A stretch of 64,000 bases of DNA from an uncultured Muribaculaceae bacterium (GCA_947632485.1 CANRPJ010000001.1:124001-188000), one strand, 5' to 3'; shown: positions 1 through 9,243, counted from the first letter of the stretch. Notes: generated from the letters alone by a model not told the origin. Made by a program: numbers and translations.

Positions 1-24
1 TCCGGAAGCGGGCAATTTATTGCC

Positions 25-570
25 TCATTTCACTCTGAATCGGGCAGCTTCGCCATTTTCCGCTCCGAGCCAGCACGCTCTTATATCCATTCCGGGTTCG
101 ACCGGGACTCCCTCTGAGAGCGGAATCCAGACCACCAGATCTCCTATACGCATTGTCCGGTCGGCCGATGCCTTTACCACCGCTTCTTCCATTCGAAAGG
201 CGTCATAGACAGTTTTCATGGCTGAAATCTCAAAACCTTCGATTCCGTCGGGGCTTCTGAATGCCCCGATCACCAGGGAGCCGTCGAAGCAGAGCGCCTT
301 GGCAAGCGGCAGACCCTTTTCTCTCAAAGCCGACAATCTATCTATCCCTCTCACACTGAAGGCGGGAGCTATCTCGGAGAAATAGCGCGAGGCAAATTTC
401 CGGGCCACATTCTTGCCCATTCTGCCGATGCGGGCGGCGAAACCCGGATATATGCGGAAATGCCTGTCGAAATCAGGCAGAAACACCGGTTTGCCCTGAT
501 TGATCATTGACGATGCGGGGAGGCACAGGAGAGCTCCTTCCAGAGTATCGTCGATTGTCAGAATATCCAT
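25..570 (-). CDS. Degenerate fumarylacetoacetate hydrolase-fold protein
   Basis: This 181-aa protein resembles the C-terminal catalytic fold of the FAH/MhpD family (2-keto-acid hydratases and acylpyruvases). The blocks GKPVFLPDF (residues 26-34), RMGKNVARKFASRYF and KALCFDGSLVIGAF line up by eye with family blocks. It is shorter than usual (about 200 aa or more) and lacks the N-terminal G.NY..H segment. Where active members carry the metal-binding HYE.E and DFTARD motifs, this protein reads FRIYPG and AFSVRG, so the acidic ligands seem lost. I infer a non-catalytic or altered relative. The stop codon lies inside the window, so the gene is complete. It sits 15 bp downstream of the TonB receptor on the same strand and may be co-transcribed with it. 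Confidence 0.7.
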   Translation of the reverse strand: MDILTIDDTLEGALLCLPASSMINQGKPVFLPDFDRHFRIYPGFAARIGRMGKNVARKFASRYFSEIAPAFSVRGIDRLSALREKGLPLAKALCFDGSLVIGAFRSPDGIEGFEISAMKTVYDAFRMEEAVVKASADRTMRIGDLVVWIPLSEGVPVEPGMDIRACWLGAENGEAARFRVK

Positions 571-585
571 CGTAAAAAAAGAGTC

Positions 586-2988
586 TTAGAAATCTACCGA
601 GAGCCTTACGTTAAACTGGCGCCGGGTCAGATAGTTTGGCACTGCGAAGCGCACCCCGTCGGGAGCTGTTACCCAGAAATAGTTGCTTACGTTGGCTATG
701 TCAAGCAGGTTGAAAATATCTACCCCCACCACTATGCTGCGGAAATGCCTCCAGAAATTGTAGGCTCTCACTCCATCTCGCGGAGCGCCGACAAGCTGAT
801 AGCTCAGTCCGATATCTATGCGCTTATAGGCCGGCGCACGGAACCAGGCCACGGAGCGGCTCGTATGGGGCGCAACGGTGGTCATGCCATCGGCTATGGT
901 TCCTAAGATGCTGAATCTCAACTTAGGGAATTTCGGAAAATAGTCGTTGAAGAAGAGGGAGGCGGAAAACCGTCGGTCAGAAGGCAGGGGAGTCTTCACT
1001 CCGTCGAGCGTCTGCTGCGTTTTCATTACCGAGAAACTCAGCCAAGAATCGCTGCCGGCCACGAACTGGCCGAAGATACGCATATCAAGACCGGCCGCGA
1101 AACCGGAAGCATCGTTCACTCCTGAATATGTGAGTTTCAGATTGTCGTATTCATAGGAGATCAGGTTGCTCAGATTCTTGTAGTAGCCTTCAGCCGTGAT
1201 GCGGAAGGGGCGCCCCAGGGCCTGAAAGGAATAGTCGGCACCCAGTATTGCCTGCACTGACCTTTGCGATTTGATGTCGCGGTTAAGCACGACCATGCCA
1301 TTACCCATATCATCGGCTACTGCCTGCCGGTATTCCTTATAGAAGGGCGACTGATAATAGATTCCTCCGGCAAGCCTAAGCGTGAAGGGAGAGGAACCGG
1401 AAGGGGAGTAGGCTATGCTTGCGCGCGGCGAAATGAGGGTCTCTCCGTTGAAATCCCAATGGGAGGCACGAAGGCCCACGTTCAGGGTGAAACGCGATGC
1501 GCCGGCATTAAAATGGAAGGAATCCTCAAGATAGCCCCATAGGCGGTTTCCTGAAATATCCTGTTGGGAATGAAGGTTATAGAGCAGTCTTATGCCATCA
1601 GGGTCGGTAGGCAGACTGTAGCCTGCCGAGTCGCGTCGCTCCCATTCCGAGGTGCGGTCATGGAAACTCTCGTTTCTGAATCCTACACCATAGCGCAGGG
1701 TGTGGCTCGACAGCCGGAACCGCCCGTTAAGGCTCGCATCAAGCACTTTGGCACGCAGGCGCACCCGTGCATGCTCCATATATTTTCCTACTCCTCCTGC
1801 CGCACCGGCCGAATCATCATCAATACCGGAAGCCTGGTTGAGCCAGTATTCACCGGAGATATCGTAGCTCACCAGCTCATCGGAATATTGGCCTCCTACG
1901 GATAGAGTGTGCTCTGAAGCGCTGTTCGGTCGGAAGGTCACTCCTCCGGTCAAGGCTCCGGTATTGAACCGGTCGTTTTCCGAACCATCGAAATACACCC
2001 GGAACCGGCGCACATCGTCGATGGTGCCGAAAGCGGTCTCACGGTCAGCGGGTTTGAACTTATAGGTCGCGAGGTTCACATCGCCAAGCAGCGTCACGCT
2101 CCAGTGTTTGGATACATCGTAGCTTATCACTCCCTGATAGTCGAAGAATCGCGGATCATACTCGCCACGGGTCTCCAGACTGCTCAGTAGGGTATTGTTT
2201 CGCTTGAACCTCACCCCGTGCAACTGGCGGAACCGGCCTGACGACTGGCCTAACGTGAGCGATCCGCCGCTCAGGCTAAGGGATACGGAACCTTCAAAAC
2301 TTCTCGGACGGCGGTAGGTGATATCCAGAGCCGACGACATCCGGTCGGGATACCTGGCCGGAAATCCTCCGGTTGAGAAACTTACGTCGGCTGCCATATC
2401 AGGATTTATCGCGCTGAGGCCTTCCTGCTGACCGTTGCGGGCAAGTTGGGGGCGAAGGATTTCCACGCCGTTGATGCTTACGGCATTTTCATCGTAGCTG
2501 CCGCCACGCACGCTGTAGCGCGATGATAACTCATCGTAAGCGTTGGCGCCTCCGAGGGTGGTAAGGAGGCCTTCTACCGATCCGCGTGCATCTGGAGCTG
2601 TGCGGAGTCTTGAGGCATCAAGATGCTCCATGCTGTCGGTGGCACCTCGCCTTCCCCTCACTTCTACCTCGCCGAGCTCATTAGTATCAAAAGCCATGCG
2701 CACGTTAAGCCTTACCTCCGATGGCGGAGAAACGAGCCTGCGGGTCAGAGGCCGATAGCCCATGCAGGAGAAACTGATTGTCAATGAGTCGCGCTTTTCA
2801 GTGCGAAGCTCATAGCGGCCTTCAAGATCGGTAAGGGTACCGTCGGCTGTGCCTTCTACTCCTACCGACGCTAATTCTACGGGATTGCCGTCGGGACCGG
2901 TCACCTTACCGCGCACGAGCACCGTCTCCGCCTGAGAAGCTGAAACGACCAGAAAAAAAGTTATGGCTGCGAGCCACCTTAGTATCAT
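586..2988 (-). CDS. TonB-dependent receptor with carboxypeptidase-like regulatory domain
   Basis: This is an outer-membrane active transporter of about 800 aa. The ATG at 2988 is preferred over an upstream in-frame start at 3051 because it begins a clear signal peptide (MILRWLAAITFFLVVSASQA). A carboxypeptidase-D-regulatory-like beta sandwich follows (VRGKVTGPDGNPVELASVGV, residues about 25-105), then a plug domain (SVRGGSYDENAVSINGVEI region), then a long beta barrel ending in Phe (FNVRLSVDF), the usual outer-membrane insertion signal. There is no SusD partner beside it, so it is not a classical Sus pair. The substrate cannot be read from sequence. A palindromic repeat lies directly upstream (3046-3136). 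Confidence 0.93.
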   Translation of the reverse strand: MILRWLAAITFFLVVSASQAETVLVRGKVTGPDGNPVELASVGVEGTADGTLTDLEGRYELRTEKRDSLTISFSCMGYRPLTRRLVSPPSEVRLNVRMAFDTNELGEVEVRGRRGATDSMEHLDASRLRTAPDARGSVEGLLTTLGGANAYDELSSRYSVRGGSYDENAVSINGVEILRPQLARNGQQEGLSAINPDMAADVSFSTGGFPARYPDRMSSALDITYRRPRSFEGSVSLSLSGGSLTLGQSSGRFRQLHGVRFKRNNTLLSSLETRGEYDPRFFDYQGVISYDVSKHWSVTLLGDVNLATYKFKPADRETAFGTIDDVRRFRVYFDGSENDRFNTGALTGGVTFRPNSASEHTLSVGGQYSDELVSYDISGEYWLNQASGIDDDSAGAAGGVGKYMEHARVRLRAKVLDASLNGRFRLSSHTLRYGVGFRNESFHDRTSEWERRDSAGYSLPTDPDGIRLLYNLHSQQDISGNRLWGYLEDSFHFNAGASRFTLNVGLRASHWDFNGETLISPRASIAYSPSGSSPFTLRLAGGIYYQSPFYKEYRQAVADDMGNGMVVLNRDIKSQRSVQAILGADYSFQALGRPFRITAEGYYKNLSNLISYEYDNLKLTYSGVNDASGFAAGLDMRIFGQFVAGSDSWLSFSVMKTQQTLDGVKTPLPSDRRFSASLFFNDYFPKFPKLRFSILGTIADGMTTVAPHTSRSVAWFRAPAYKRIDIGLSYQLVGAPRDGVRAYNFWRHFRSIVVGVDIFNLLDIANVSNYFWVTAPDGVRFAVPNYLTRRQFNVRLSVDF

Positions 2989-3045
2989 ATAAAACAGAAA
3001 CGCCGCAGGGAGGCAATTTAGTATATCGGCTTCGGGTAAGATAAA

Positions 3046-3136
3046 GGCCACTTGACGACCTTGACAACCAAAAGCGCTTAAAGCCCTATCTATCAGTATA
3101 TAAACCTCAAAATCGTGTCAAGGCTGTCAATAGGCC
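3046..3136. repeat. Dispersed palindromic repeat, copy 1
   Basis: This is an element of about 91 bp with imperfect inverted arms. The left arm begins GGCCACTTGACGACCTTGAC, and the reverse complement of the right arm begins GGCCTATTGACAGCCTTGAC; 17 of 21 positions match. The same arms and a similar AT-rich centre recur at 45024-45113 and 45545-45633. It lies between the divergent TonB receptor and YczE-like gene. It has no coding capacity. Confidence 0.8.
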
Positions 3137-3207
3137 TGTCCGCAGGGAGCTTCTTCCGGACGTGAGTCGGCTCGCATCGTAACCCGTCTTAGGATTAGGA
3201 AATTTTG

Positions 3208-3215
3208 TAATTTTG
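3208..3215 (+). promoter_or_regulatory. Putative -7 element for the YczE-like gene
   Basis: TAATTTTG fits the Bacteroidota TAnnTTTG element and lies 42 bp before the ATG at 3258. No clear TTG -33 box is visible at the right distance, so support is partial. Confidence 0.45.
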
Positions 3216-3257
3216 CATCGGAAAATTTGAAATGTTGACGCACTAAAGCTAATAGCT

Positions 3258-4007
3258 ATGGAGAAAAGTAATCTGAAGGATAAGATCATATCCTTCGTCT
3301 GGCAGCATCTTTTGCTCCTGATATCCCTTTATCTGATGACTCTCGGCGTGGTGCTTTGCATCAAATCCGACCTCGGCAGCAGCGTGATATCCTCTCTGCC
3401 CCTCTCTTTCTCGATAGCCGGTGCTTCCAGCATGGTTCCCGCCTGGTCAGTAGGCGGATATACCATAGCCATGAATTTCGTGCTCGTATTCTTCCAGATT
3501 CTGATTCTCAGAAAGCGCTTTGACCTGGTGCAGCTGTTTCAGCTCGTGATAGGACTGGCTTTCGGCTGGCTGATAGACCTCAATATGTATCTGACCTCGG
3601 CGCTCGACTGCAGCACTCTGATGGCGAAGATCCTCGCCCAGTTGGGAGGTTGCACTATAATGGGAATAGGAATCGCTTTTGAGGTGAAATGCGGATCGGT
3701 TACTATGCCCGGCGAAGGTATTACGGTGGCAATCAGTCGCGTCACTGGGCAGCCGTTCCCAAAAATGAAGATTCTGGTGGATACCACTCTGGTAGTGCTC
3801 GCGGTTGTTAGCAGCTATATCTTCTTTGGCGTGTGGGCCTGGAACATAATCGGTCCCGGCACTCTTTTTGCGATGATCTATGTGGGTCTGGTGGTGCGGT
3901 TTGTAGCCTCCCACATAAGATGGTTTGAACGCATGCTTGCCTACCGTCCTGGTTTCCGCCGCTACGTCTACGGCCTCGCCCGCTTCATCAAATATCCCAC
4001 CCGATAA
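3258..4007 (+). CDS. YczE/YitT-like integral membrane protein
   Basis: This 249-aa, very hydrophobic protein has about six membrane segments and a basic C-terminus (ARFIKYPTR). The block LGVVLCIKSDLGSSVISSLP near residues 28-47 and the conserved GEGITVAISRVTGQPF loop near 150-165 match the YczE/YitT/DUF6198 group of inner-membrane proteins. Their biochemical role is unsettled. It is transcribed away from the TonB receptor and followed by the Yip1-like gene, which has its own promoter. Confidence 0.75.
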   Translation: MEKSNLKDKIISFVWQHLLLLISLYLMTLGVVLCIKSDLGSSVISSLPLSFSIAGASSMVPAWSVGGYTIAMNFVLVFFQILILRKRFDLVQLFQLVIGLAFGWLIDLNMYLTSALDCSTLMAKILAQLGGCTIMGIGIAFEVKCGSVTMPGEGITVAISRVTGQPFPKMKILVDTTLVVLAVVSSYIFFGVWAWNIIGPGTLFAMIYVGLVVRFVASHIRWFERMLAYRPGFRRYVYGLARFIKYPTR

Positions 4008-4013
4008 CAGATA

Positions 4014-4044
4014 TTGACGGAACCGGGGAAAACCGTTATCTTTG
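4014..4044 (+). promoter_or_regulatory. Promoter, TTG-20-TATCTTTG
   Basis: TTG at 4014-4016 and TATCTTTG at 4037-4044 are separated by 20 nt, a consensus Bacteroidota promoter. The ATG of the next gene is only 7 nt past the -7 box, so the transcript is probably leaderless. Confidence 0.8.
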
Positions 4045-4051
4045 CACTCCT

Positions 4052-4675
4052 ATGAACGACCAGCAATTAGAAAATGGCCCAGAGCCAAATGAGGAGAAAT
4101 ATATAAAGCACCCGATGCTCCTGATGCTTAAAACCATAGCCACTCCCGTAGAGGGCTGGAAAGCGCTGAAGAGAGCTCATGTGCCTCCTGAAAATATGGC
4201 CTCGCAGTGCTTCTATCCTCTGCTGGCTTTTGCAGCGGCATCATGCTTCGCCAATTTCGTGTACGATCCGGACGCTACTCTTACGGGCACCCTTACGGAG
4301 GCCGTAGTAGAGTTCGTGAAGTTCTTCCTCGGATATTTTGCCGTGATTTCAGCCTGCAAGCTGCTTCCAGAGGAGATCAATCTGCGTGTGGGCATGCCGT
4401 TCGGACGCAACTTCGTGATGCTCGCCATGTCATCGCTCGTAATATGGAGCGTGCTTCTGGAATGGCTGCCTATGGCCTCGCCGGTTCTGTCGTTTCTACC
4501 CCTCTACACTGTCTACATGATTTTCAAGGGGGTTAAGTTTCTGCGAATCCCGGAAAACAGGCTTACGCTTGCAGCAGCGGTCATTTCATTGGTCACTCTG
4601 GTAGCTCCATATATTATCGGTATTCTCTTCAATCTGCTGCTCCCCACAGCAGCTAAACCCGACATCGATTTATGA
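4052..4675 (+). CDS. Yip1-family membrane protein
   Basis: This 207-aa protein has a polar N-terminus of about 50 residues ([20 protein letters not shown], typical of bacterial Yip1/DUF1282-like proteins) followed by about five membrane helices. Function is unknown. It overlaps smpB by 4 bp (ATGA), so the two are translationally coupled. The promoter immediately upstream predicts a leaderless mRNA. Confidence 0.7.
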   Translation: MNDQQLENGPEPNEEKYIKHPMLLMLKTIATPVEGWKALKRAHVPPENMASQCFYPLLAFAAASCFANFVYDPDATLTGTLTEAVVEFVKFFLGYFAVISACKLLPEEINLRVGMPFGRNFVMLAMSSLVIWSVLLEWLPMASPVLSFLPLYTVYMIFKGVKFLRIPENRLTLAAAVISLVTLVAPYIIGILFNLLLPTAAKPDIDL

Positions 4676-5124
4676 AAGCCTCTAACGTAAATATCAAGAA
4701 CCGGCGCGCTTCGTTTGACTATGAGATTGGCGACACTTACACGGCCGGCATAGTGCTCACGGGCACCGAGATCAAGTCGATTCGCGATGGAAAAGCCGGT
4801 CTGGCAGATACTTACTGCCTCGTGCAGGGAGGCGAAGTGTGGGTGAAGGGCATGTATGTGGCTGAATACTTCTATGGTTCCTATAATAATCACGCTTCCC
4901 GCCGCGACCGCAAGCTGCTGCTCACCCGCAAGGAGATAGGGCGCATAGCGAAGGCAGCCGCCGAGCCTGGAGTTACGGTGGTGCCTCTTCGACTGTTTAT
5001 CAGCGACCGGGGCTACGCCAAACTGGTGATCGGAATAGGAAGGGGTAAGAAGAACTACGATAAGCGCCAGGCTATCAAGGAGCGGGAAGATAAGCGCAAT
5101 ATCGACAGAATGATGAAGAAGTAA
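4672..5124 (+). CDS. smpB: SsrA-binding protein SmpB
   Basis: SmpB is the protein partner of tmRNA in trans-translation, which rescues stalled ribosomes. The 150-aa protein shows the standard pattern: INKKA-like start ([14 protein letters not shown]), [20 protein letters not shown], the [14 protein letters not shown] block, and a basic C-terminal tail ([17 protein letters not shown]) that folds in the ribosomal A site. Length is normal. It overlaps the Yip1-like gene by 4 bp. The tmRNA gene itself was not seen in this window. Confidence 0.97.
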   Translation: MKASNVNIKNRRASFDYEIGDTYTAGIVLTGTEIKSIRDGKAGLADTYCLVQGGEVWVKGMYVAEYFYGSYNNHASRRDRKLLLTRKEIGRIAKAAAEPGVTVVPLRLFISDRGYAKLVIGIGRGKKNYDKRQAIKEREDKRNIDRMMKK

Positions 5125-5159
5125 GAATATCAACAGGTTAAGGTAAAGGTAATTAAGAG

Positions 5160-7034
5160 ATGGAAGAATTGAAACATGAGTGTGGAGTGGCGATGATTCG
5201 CCTTCTCAAACCTCTCGACTATTATAAAAAGAAATACGGCACCTATGGCTATGGTCTGAGCAAGCTCTACCTGATGATGGAGAAAGAGCATAACCGCGGC
5301 CAGGAGGGAGCAGGCGCCGGCTGCGTGCGAATGGACTCGGAGCCGGGCAATGAATATGTGTGGCGCGAGCGTGCCGAAGGCGCCGATGCGATCCAGAAGG
5401 TGTTTGAGGCAGTGAATGCCCAGATGAAGGAGGGGCATGACGAAGGGCTGCCGGAAAGCGAATTGCCTTGGATCGGACAAGTCTACATGGGTCACCTCCG
5501 CTACAGCACTACCGGGCGCTCCGGCCTGAGCTATGTGCACCCTTTTCTGAGGAGAAACAACTGGAGAAGTCGCAATCTGCTGATATGCGCTAATTTCAAC
5601 CTCACCAATACAGATGAAATCTTTTCGCAGGTGACTGAGACAGGGCAGCACCCTCGGCTTCTGGCTGACACCTTTCTGCTGCTGGAGCAGTTGGGTCATG
5701 GTCTCGACCGTGAGAATGAGCGTCTCTGGCAGATGCACCACGGCGCCGGGCTGCGCGGGCTCGAACTCTCCGAGGCCATAGCAAGAGATCTGAACACGGC
5801 CAATGTGCTACGGCGCTGCGCTCCGACATGGGACGGCGGCTATGTGGTATGCGGAATCGTGGGAAATGGCGATATGTGGGCTTTACGTGACCCCAACGGC
5901 ATCAGGCCTGGATTCTGGTATGCCGACGATGAAGTGGCTGTAGTGGCCAGCGAGCGCCCCGTAATCCAGACGGCTTTTAATCTGGAGGTGGACCAGGTGA
6001 ATGAGCTTAATCGCGGCGAGGCCTTGATAGTGGACCGCGACGGCACCTGGCGGCTTGAGCAAATTCTTCCTGCAGGGCGCGATGCGCGATGCTCCTTCGA
6101 GCGTATATATTTTTCCAGAGGAGGCGACCGCGATATCTACAGGGAACGCAAAGAGCTGGGGTTCGAGCTCGTGAAGCCGGTGCTCTCGGCAGTAGACCAT
6201 GATTTCGACCACACCGTGTTCTCGTTCATTCCCAACACGGCGGAAGTGGCTTTCTACGGACTCACGGAAGGTCTCGAGCGGGAGCTCAACCATGAGAAAG
6301 TGAAGGCTCTGGCCGATCTCCGCCACGGCTTCTGCAGCGAGGCCGATGTGAAAAAGATTCTGGAGCGCACAGTGCGACGCGATAAGATAGCATGGAAAGA
6401 TGTGAAACTACGCACCTTCATAGCAGAGGGCAATTCCCGCGACGATCTGGCAGCTCACGTCTATGATATCACCTATGGAAGCGTGAATCCGGAAGATAAT
6501 CTGGTGGTGATCGACGACAGCATCGTGCGCGGCACAACGCTGAAACAGAGTATCCTTAAGATTCTTGATCGCCTGGGGCCAAAACGGATTGTGGTAGTAT
6601 CGAGCTCGCCTCAGGTGCGCTTCCCTGACTGCTATGGCATCGATATGAGCCGTATGGGAGAGTTCATTGCCTTCCGTGCCGCTATAGAACTGCTAAAAGA
6701 GAGGGGGAAGGAGCAGCTTATAACTGATGTCTACAATCGCTGCAAGGCTCAGGAGAACCTGCCGAGGCAAGAGGTGAAAAACTATGTGAAGGAGATTTAT
6801 GAGCCGTTTACAGCTGAAGAGATATCCGACAAGATAGCTGAAATGCTCACTCCGGAAGGCACCAGAGCTGAGGTTAAGATCGTCTATCAGAGTCTGGAAG
6901 GTATGCACCGCGCCATTCCAGGTCATCGCGGCGACTGGTATTTCAGTGGCGATTATCCTACGCCCGGAGGAAATCGGGCCGTAAACCGGGCATTTATCAA
7001 CTTCTACGAGGGAAATCCGTTGAAACGCGACTGA
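5160..7034 (+). CDS. purF: Amidophosphoribosyltransferase (large Bacteroidota form)
   Basis: This enzyme transfers glutamine amide nitrogen to PRPP, the first committed step of purine synthesis. It is an N-terminal Ntn glutaminase followed by a phosphoribosyltransferase domain. Cys8 in HECGVAMIRL is the expected nucleophile, exposed if a 7-residue propeptide is removed. The PRPP loop VVIDDSIVRGTTLKQ is intact near residue 445. At 624 aa it is about 150 residues longer than ordinary PurF, with insertions in the glutaminase half and an extended C-terminus. A second, short purF elsewhere in the genome is possible. The next gene begins 1 bp after the stop. Confidence 0.9.
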   Translation: MEELKHECGVAMIRLLKPLDYYKKKYGTYGYGLSKLYLMMEKEHNRGQEGAGAGCVRMDSEPGNEYVWRERAEGADAIQKVFEAVNAQMKEGHDEGLPESELPWIGQVYMGHLRYSTTGRSGLSYVHPFLRRNNWRSRNLLICANFNLTNTDEIFSQVTETGQHPRLLADTFLLLEQLGHGLDRENERLWQMHHGAGLRGLELSEAIARDLNTANVLRRCAPTWDGGYVVCGIVGNGDMWALRDPNGIRPGFWYADDEVAVVASERPVIQTAFNLEVDQVNELNRGEALIVDRDGTWRLEQILPAGRDARCSFERIYFSRGGDRDIYRERKELGFELVKPVLSAVDHDFDHTVFSFIPNTAEVAFYGLTEGLERELNHEKVKALADLRHGFCSEADVKKILERTVRRDKIAWKDVKLRTFIAEGNSRDDLAAHVYDITYGSVNPEDNLVVIDDSIVRGTTLKQSILKILDRLGPKRIVVVSSSPQVRFPDCYGIDMSRMGEFIAFRAAIELLKERGKEQLITDVYNRCKAQENLPRQEVKNYVKEIYEPFTAEEISDKIAEMLTPEGTRAEVKIVYQSLEGMHRAIPGHRGDWYFSGDYPTPGGNRAVNRAFINFYEGNPLKRD

Positions 7035-7035
7035 T

Positions 7036-8790
7036 ATGCGCAAGATCGAACTGCTGGCTCCCGCGCGCGATGCGGCCACGGCCCGAGAGGCTGTGCTTCA
7101 TGGCGCTGATGCCGTATATATGGGCGGTCCAGCTTTCGGAGCGCGCCAGGCTGCTGCCAACAGTATCGACGATATCAGGAGCACTGTAGAATTTGCCCAT
7201 CGCTACAGGGCAAGGGTCTACGTGACTCTCAACACGGTTATACTCGACAGCGAGTTAGCTGAAGCGGAGCGAATAGTAAGAGACTGCTATGAAGCGGGCG
7301 TCGATGCCTTGATAATACAGGATTTAGGGCTGCTGCGACTTGATCTTCCTCCGATAGCCCTGCACGCGAGCACACAGTGTGACACCCGCACTCCTTCAAA
7401 AGCCCTGTTCCTGCAGGATGCGGGATTCTCTCAGATCGTGCTTGCGCGTGAGCTCGGAATCAACGAGATCAGGGAGATCTGCAGTAAGGTAGAGGTGCCG
7501 GTGGAGGTTTTTGTGCACGGCGCTCTCTGTGTGAGCTATTCGGGTAGATGCCATGCCGGACAGGTATGGAAGGGGAGAAGCGCCAACCGGGGCGAATGTC
7601 CGCAGGTGTGTCGGCTGCCGTTTACTCTCAAAGACGGGAATGGCAAGGTGCTCGCCCGAGACAAGCATCTGCTCTCGCTTCGGGATTTCAACGCCACAGC
7701 CCGCCTGGAACAGCTGCTCGATGCCGGAGTATCTTCTTTCAAGATTGAAGGCAGACTCAAGGACCCCGCCTATGTGAAGAATATCACGGCCTGGTATCGG
7801 CAGAGGATCGACGAGATCATATCCCGCTGGAAGGGGGAGTTCTGCCGCTCATCATTCGGAAGCAGCGAAGTGACTTTTATCCCCAATCCGGAGAAAAGTT
7901 TCAACCGCGGCTTTACAGAATATTTCCTTACCGAGAGGCGTCCTCATGGCATAGCTTCTTTGCTTACACCTAAATCGCTGGGAGAGAGGATTGACAATCC
8001 TAAACTTCTGAACAACGGAGATGGCGTGAGCTTCTTTACCTCCAAGGGCTATGAGGGGGCAAGGGTGAACCGCGTAGAGGGAAGCAGGATTATCCCCGCA
8101 CCCGGATCGAGGATTCCGGAGGAAGTAGAGCTCAGGCGCACTTACGACCGGGTATGGGAGGCGACTTTGGAGCGGCCTACTGCGACCAGGAAGATCGATA
8201 TCGACGTGAAGCTCGATTCCACGGGAGCTACAGCTTCCGATGAGCGGGGAATGCGCATTAGGGTTCCATTGGGAATCGCCCCTGAAAAAGCGGTAAAGCC
8301 CATGGATTTCCGGTCGCATATAGCAAAGCTGGGAGCTACCGAATATCGCCTGCGCGATTTCACTCAGACGGGGCTTGAGGGACTCTTCGTCCCAGCGTCG
8401 GTACTGTCAGCGCTGCGTAGAGACATTTGTAAGGCTCTTGATCTTGCAAATGTAGCCACCTATCCCTTCGACCGCCGACGCGCCGAAAAGGAGGGAAGCG
8501 TGATTCCGGTAGAGAGTCATGACTATCGGGAGAATGTAGCCAACCGGAAGGCCCGGCAGTTTTATAGCGACCACGGTGCCGAAGAGATGCCGGCGGCGCT
8601 TGAGAGCGGAGGCAGATCCGGGCGAGGCGATGTGGTTATGACGTGCCGCCACTGCGTGCTGCGCGAGCTTGGCCGCTGCATGAAAGAAAAGGGTGCCGTA
8701 GCCCAGCCTCTGCGGCTCGAGTCAGAGGGCTTGCGGTTCTCATTGCGCTTTGATTGCGCAAGATGCGAGATGCAGGTGTTGCAGGATTGA
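7036..8790 (+). CDS. Peptidase U32-family protein (RlhA/TrhP-like)
   Basis: This 584-aa protein has the U32 signature FVHGALCVSYSGRCHAG near residues 159-175 and an N-terminal TIM-barrel-like start (ELLAPARDAATAREAVLHGA). Despite the family name, characterised members (RlhA, TrhP) take part in hydroxylation of rRNA or tRNA bases with prephenate-dependent chemistry, so an RNA-modification role is more likely than proteolysis. A C-terminal Cys cluster (CRHCVLRELGRC and CARC) suggests a metal or Fe-S site. It is tightly coupled to purF (1-bp gap). The promoter of the ribosomal operon starts inside its 3' end. Confidence 0.85.
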   Translation: MRKIELLAPARDAATAREAVLHGADAVYMGGPAFGARQAAANSIDDIRSTVEFAHRYRARVYVTLNTVILDSELAEAERIVRDCYEAGVDALIIQDLGLLRLDLPPIALHASTQCDTRTPSKALFLQDAGFSQIVLARELGINEIREICSKVEVPVEVFVHGALCVSYSGRCHAGQVWKGRSANRGECPQVCRLPFTLKDGNGKVLARDKHLLSLRDFNATARLEQLLDAGVSSFKIEGRLKDPAYVKNITAWYRQRIDEIISRWKGEFCRSSFGSSEVTFIPNPEKSFNRGFTEYFLTERRPHGIASLLTPKSLGERIDNPKLLNNGDGVSFFTSKGYEGARVNRVEGSRIIPAPGSRIPEEVELRRTYDRVWEATLERPTATRKIDIDVKLDSTGATASDERGMRIRVPLGIAPEKAVKPMDFRSHIAKLGATEYRLRDFTQTGLEGLFVPASVLSALRRDICKALDLANVATYPFDRRRAEKEGSVIPVESHDYRENVANRKARQFYSDHGAEEMPAALESGGRSGRGDVVMTCRHCVLRELGRCMKEKGAVAQPLRLESEGLRFSLRFDCARCEMQVLQD

Positions 8791-8809
8791 AAAAAAAGCC
8801 GTACCTTTG
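8779..8809 (+). promoter_or_regulatory. Promoter of the rpsF operon, TTG-20-TACCTTTG
   Basis: TTG at 8779-8781 lies inside the end of the U32 gene; TACCTTTG is at 8802-8809 with a 20-nt spacer. Predicted start of transcription is near 8815, giving a leader of about 50 nt. Confidence 0.85.
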
Positions 8810-8813
8810 CGCC

Positions 8814-8838
8814 GGTTTTCGGGCATAGTTCCGAAACC
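8814..8838 (+). promoter_or_regulatory. Hairpin at the 5' end of the rpsF leader
   Basis: The predicted rpsF mRNA opens with GGTTTTCGG pairing to CCGAAACC, with one bulged T. S6-S18 leader RNAs in other bacteria are bound by the S6:S18 complex for autoregulation, and a CCG triplet near a stem is typical. The position and CCG fit, but the match to the known motif was not verified. Confidence 0.4.
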
Positions 8839-8868
8839 AAAAGTTAATTTACATTATTTCAAGTAAGT

Positions 8869-9243
8869 ATGAATTACTACGAAACCGTTTTCATTTTAAC
8901 TCCCGTTTTGTCTGACGACCAGATGAAGGAAGCGGTAGCCAAATTCAGAGATTTTCTGACGCAGAATGGCGCCGAGATCATCAACGAGGAGTTGTGGGGT
9001 CTGCGTAAGCTGGCTTACCCCATCGAGAAGAAAGGCACAGGCTTCTACTGCCTGTTTGAGTTCAAGGCTGAGCCGGATCTGATTAAGAAGTATGAGACCG
9101 CTTATCGTCGTGACGAGCGCGTGCTTCGCTTCCTTACGTTCCGTCTTGACAAGTATGCTGTAGAGTATGCTCAGAAGCGTCGTGAGCGTCGCGCCAAGAA
9201 AGCAAGTGAAACCCCCGCAGAGGCCGTTGCCGCTGCCGAATAA
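8869..9243 (+). CDS. rpsF: 30S ribosomal protein S6
   Basis: A 124-aa small-subunit protein that pairs with S18 on the platform of the 30S subunit. The start [16 protein letters not shown] and the block [20 protein letters not shown] are diagnostic. The C-terminus carries a charged Ala/Lys/Glu tail. It is first in the rpsF-rpsR-rplI operon, 14 bp before rpsR, behind a strong promoter and a leader hairpin. Confidence 0.98.
   Translation: MNYYETVFILTPVLSDDQMKEAVAKFRDFLTQNGAEIINEELWGLRKLAYPIEKKGTGFYCLFEFKAEPDLIKKYETAYRRDERVLRFLTFRLDKYAVEYAQKRRERRAKKASETPAEAVAAAE

Noticed and set aside
2989..3051. Upstream start of the TonB receptor at 3051
   Set aside because: It adds 21 residues before a perfect signal peptide and runs into the palindromic repeat.
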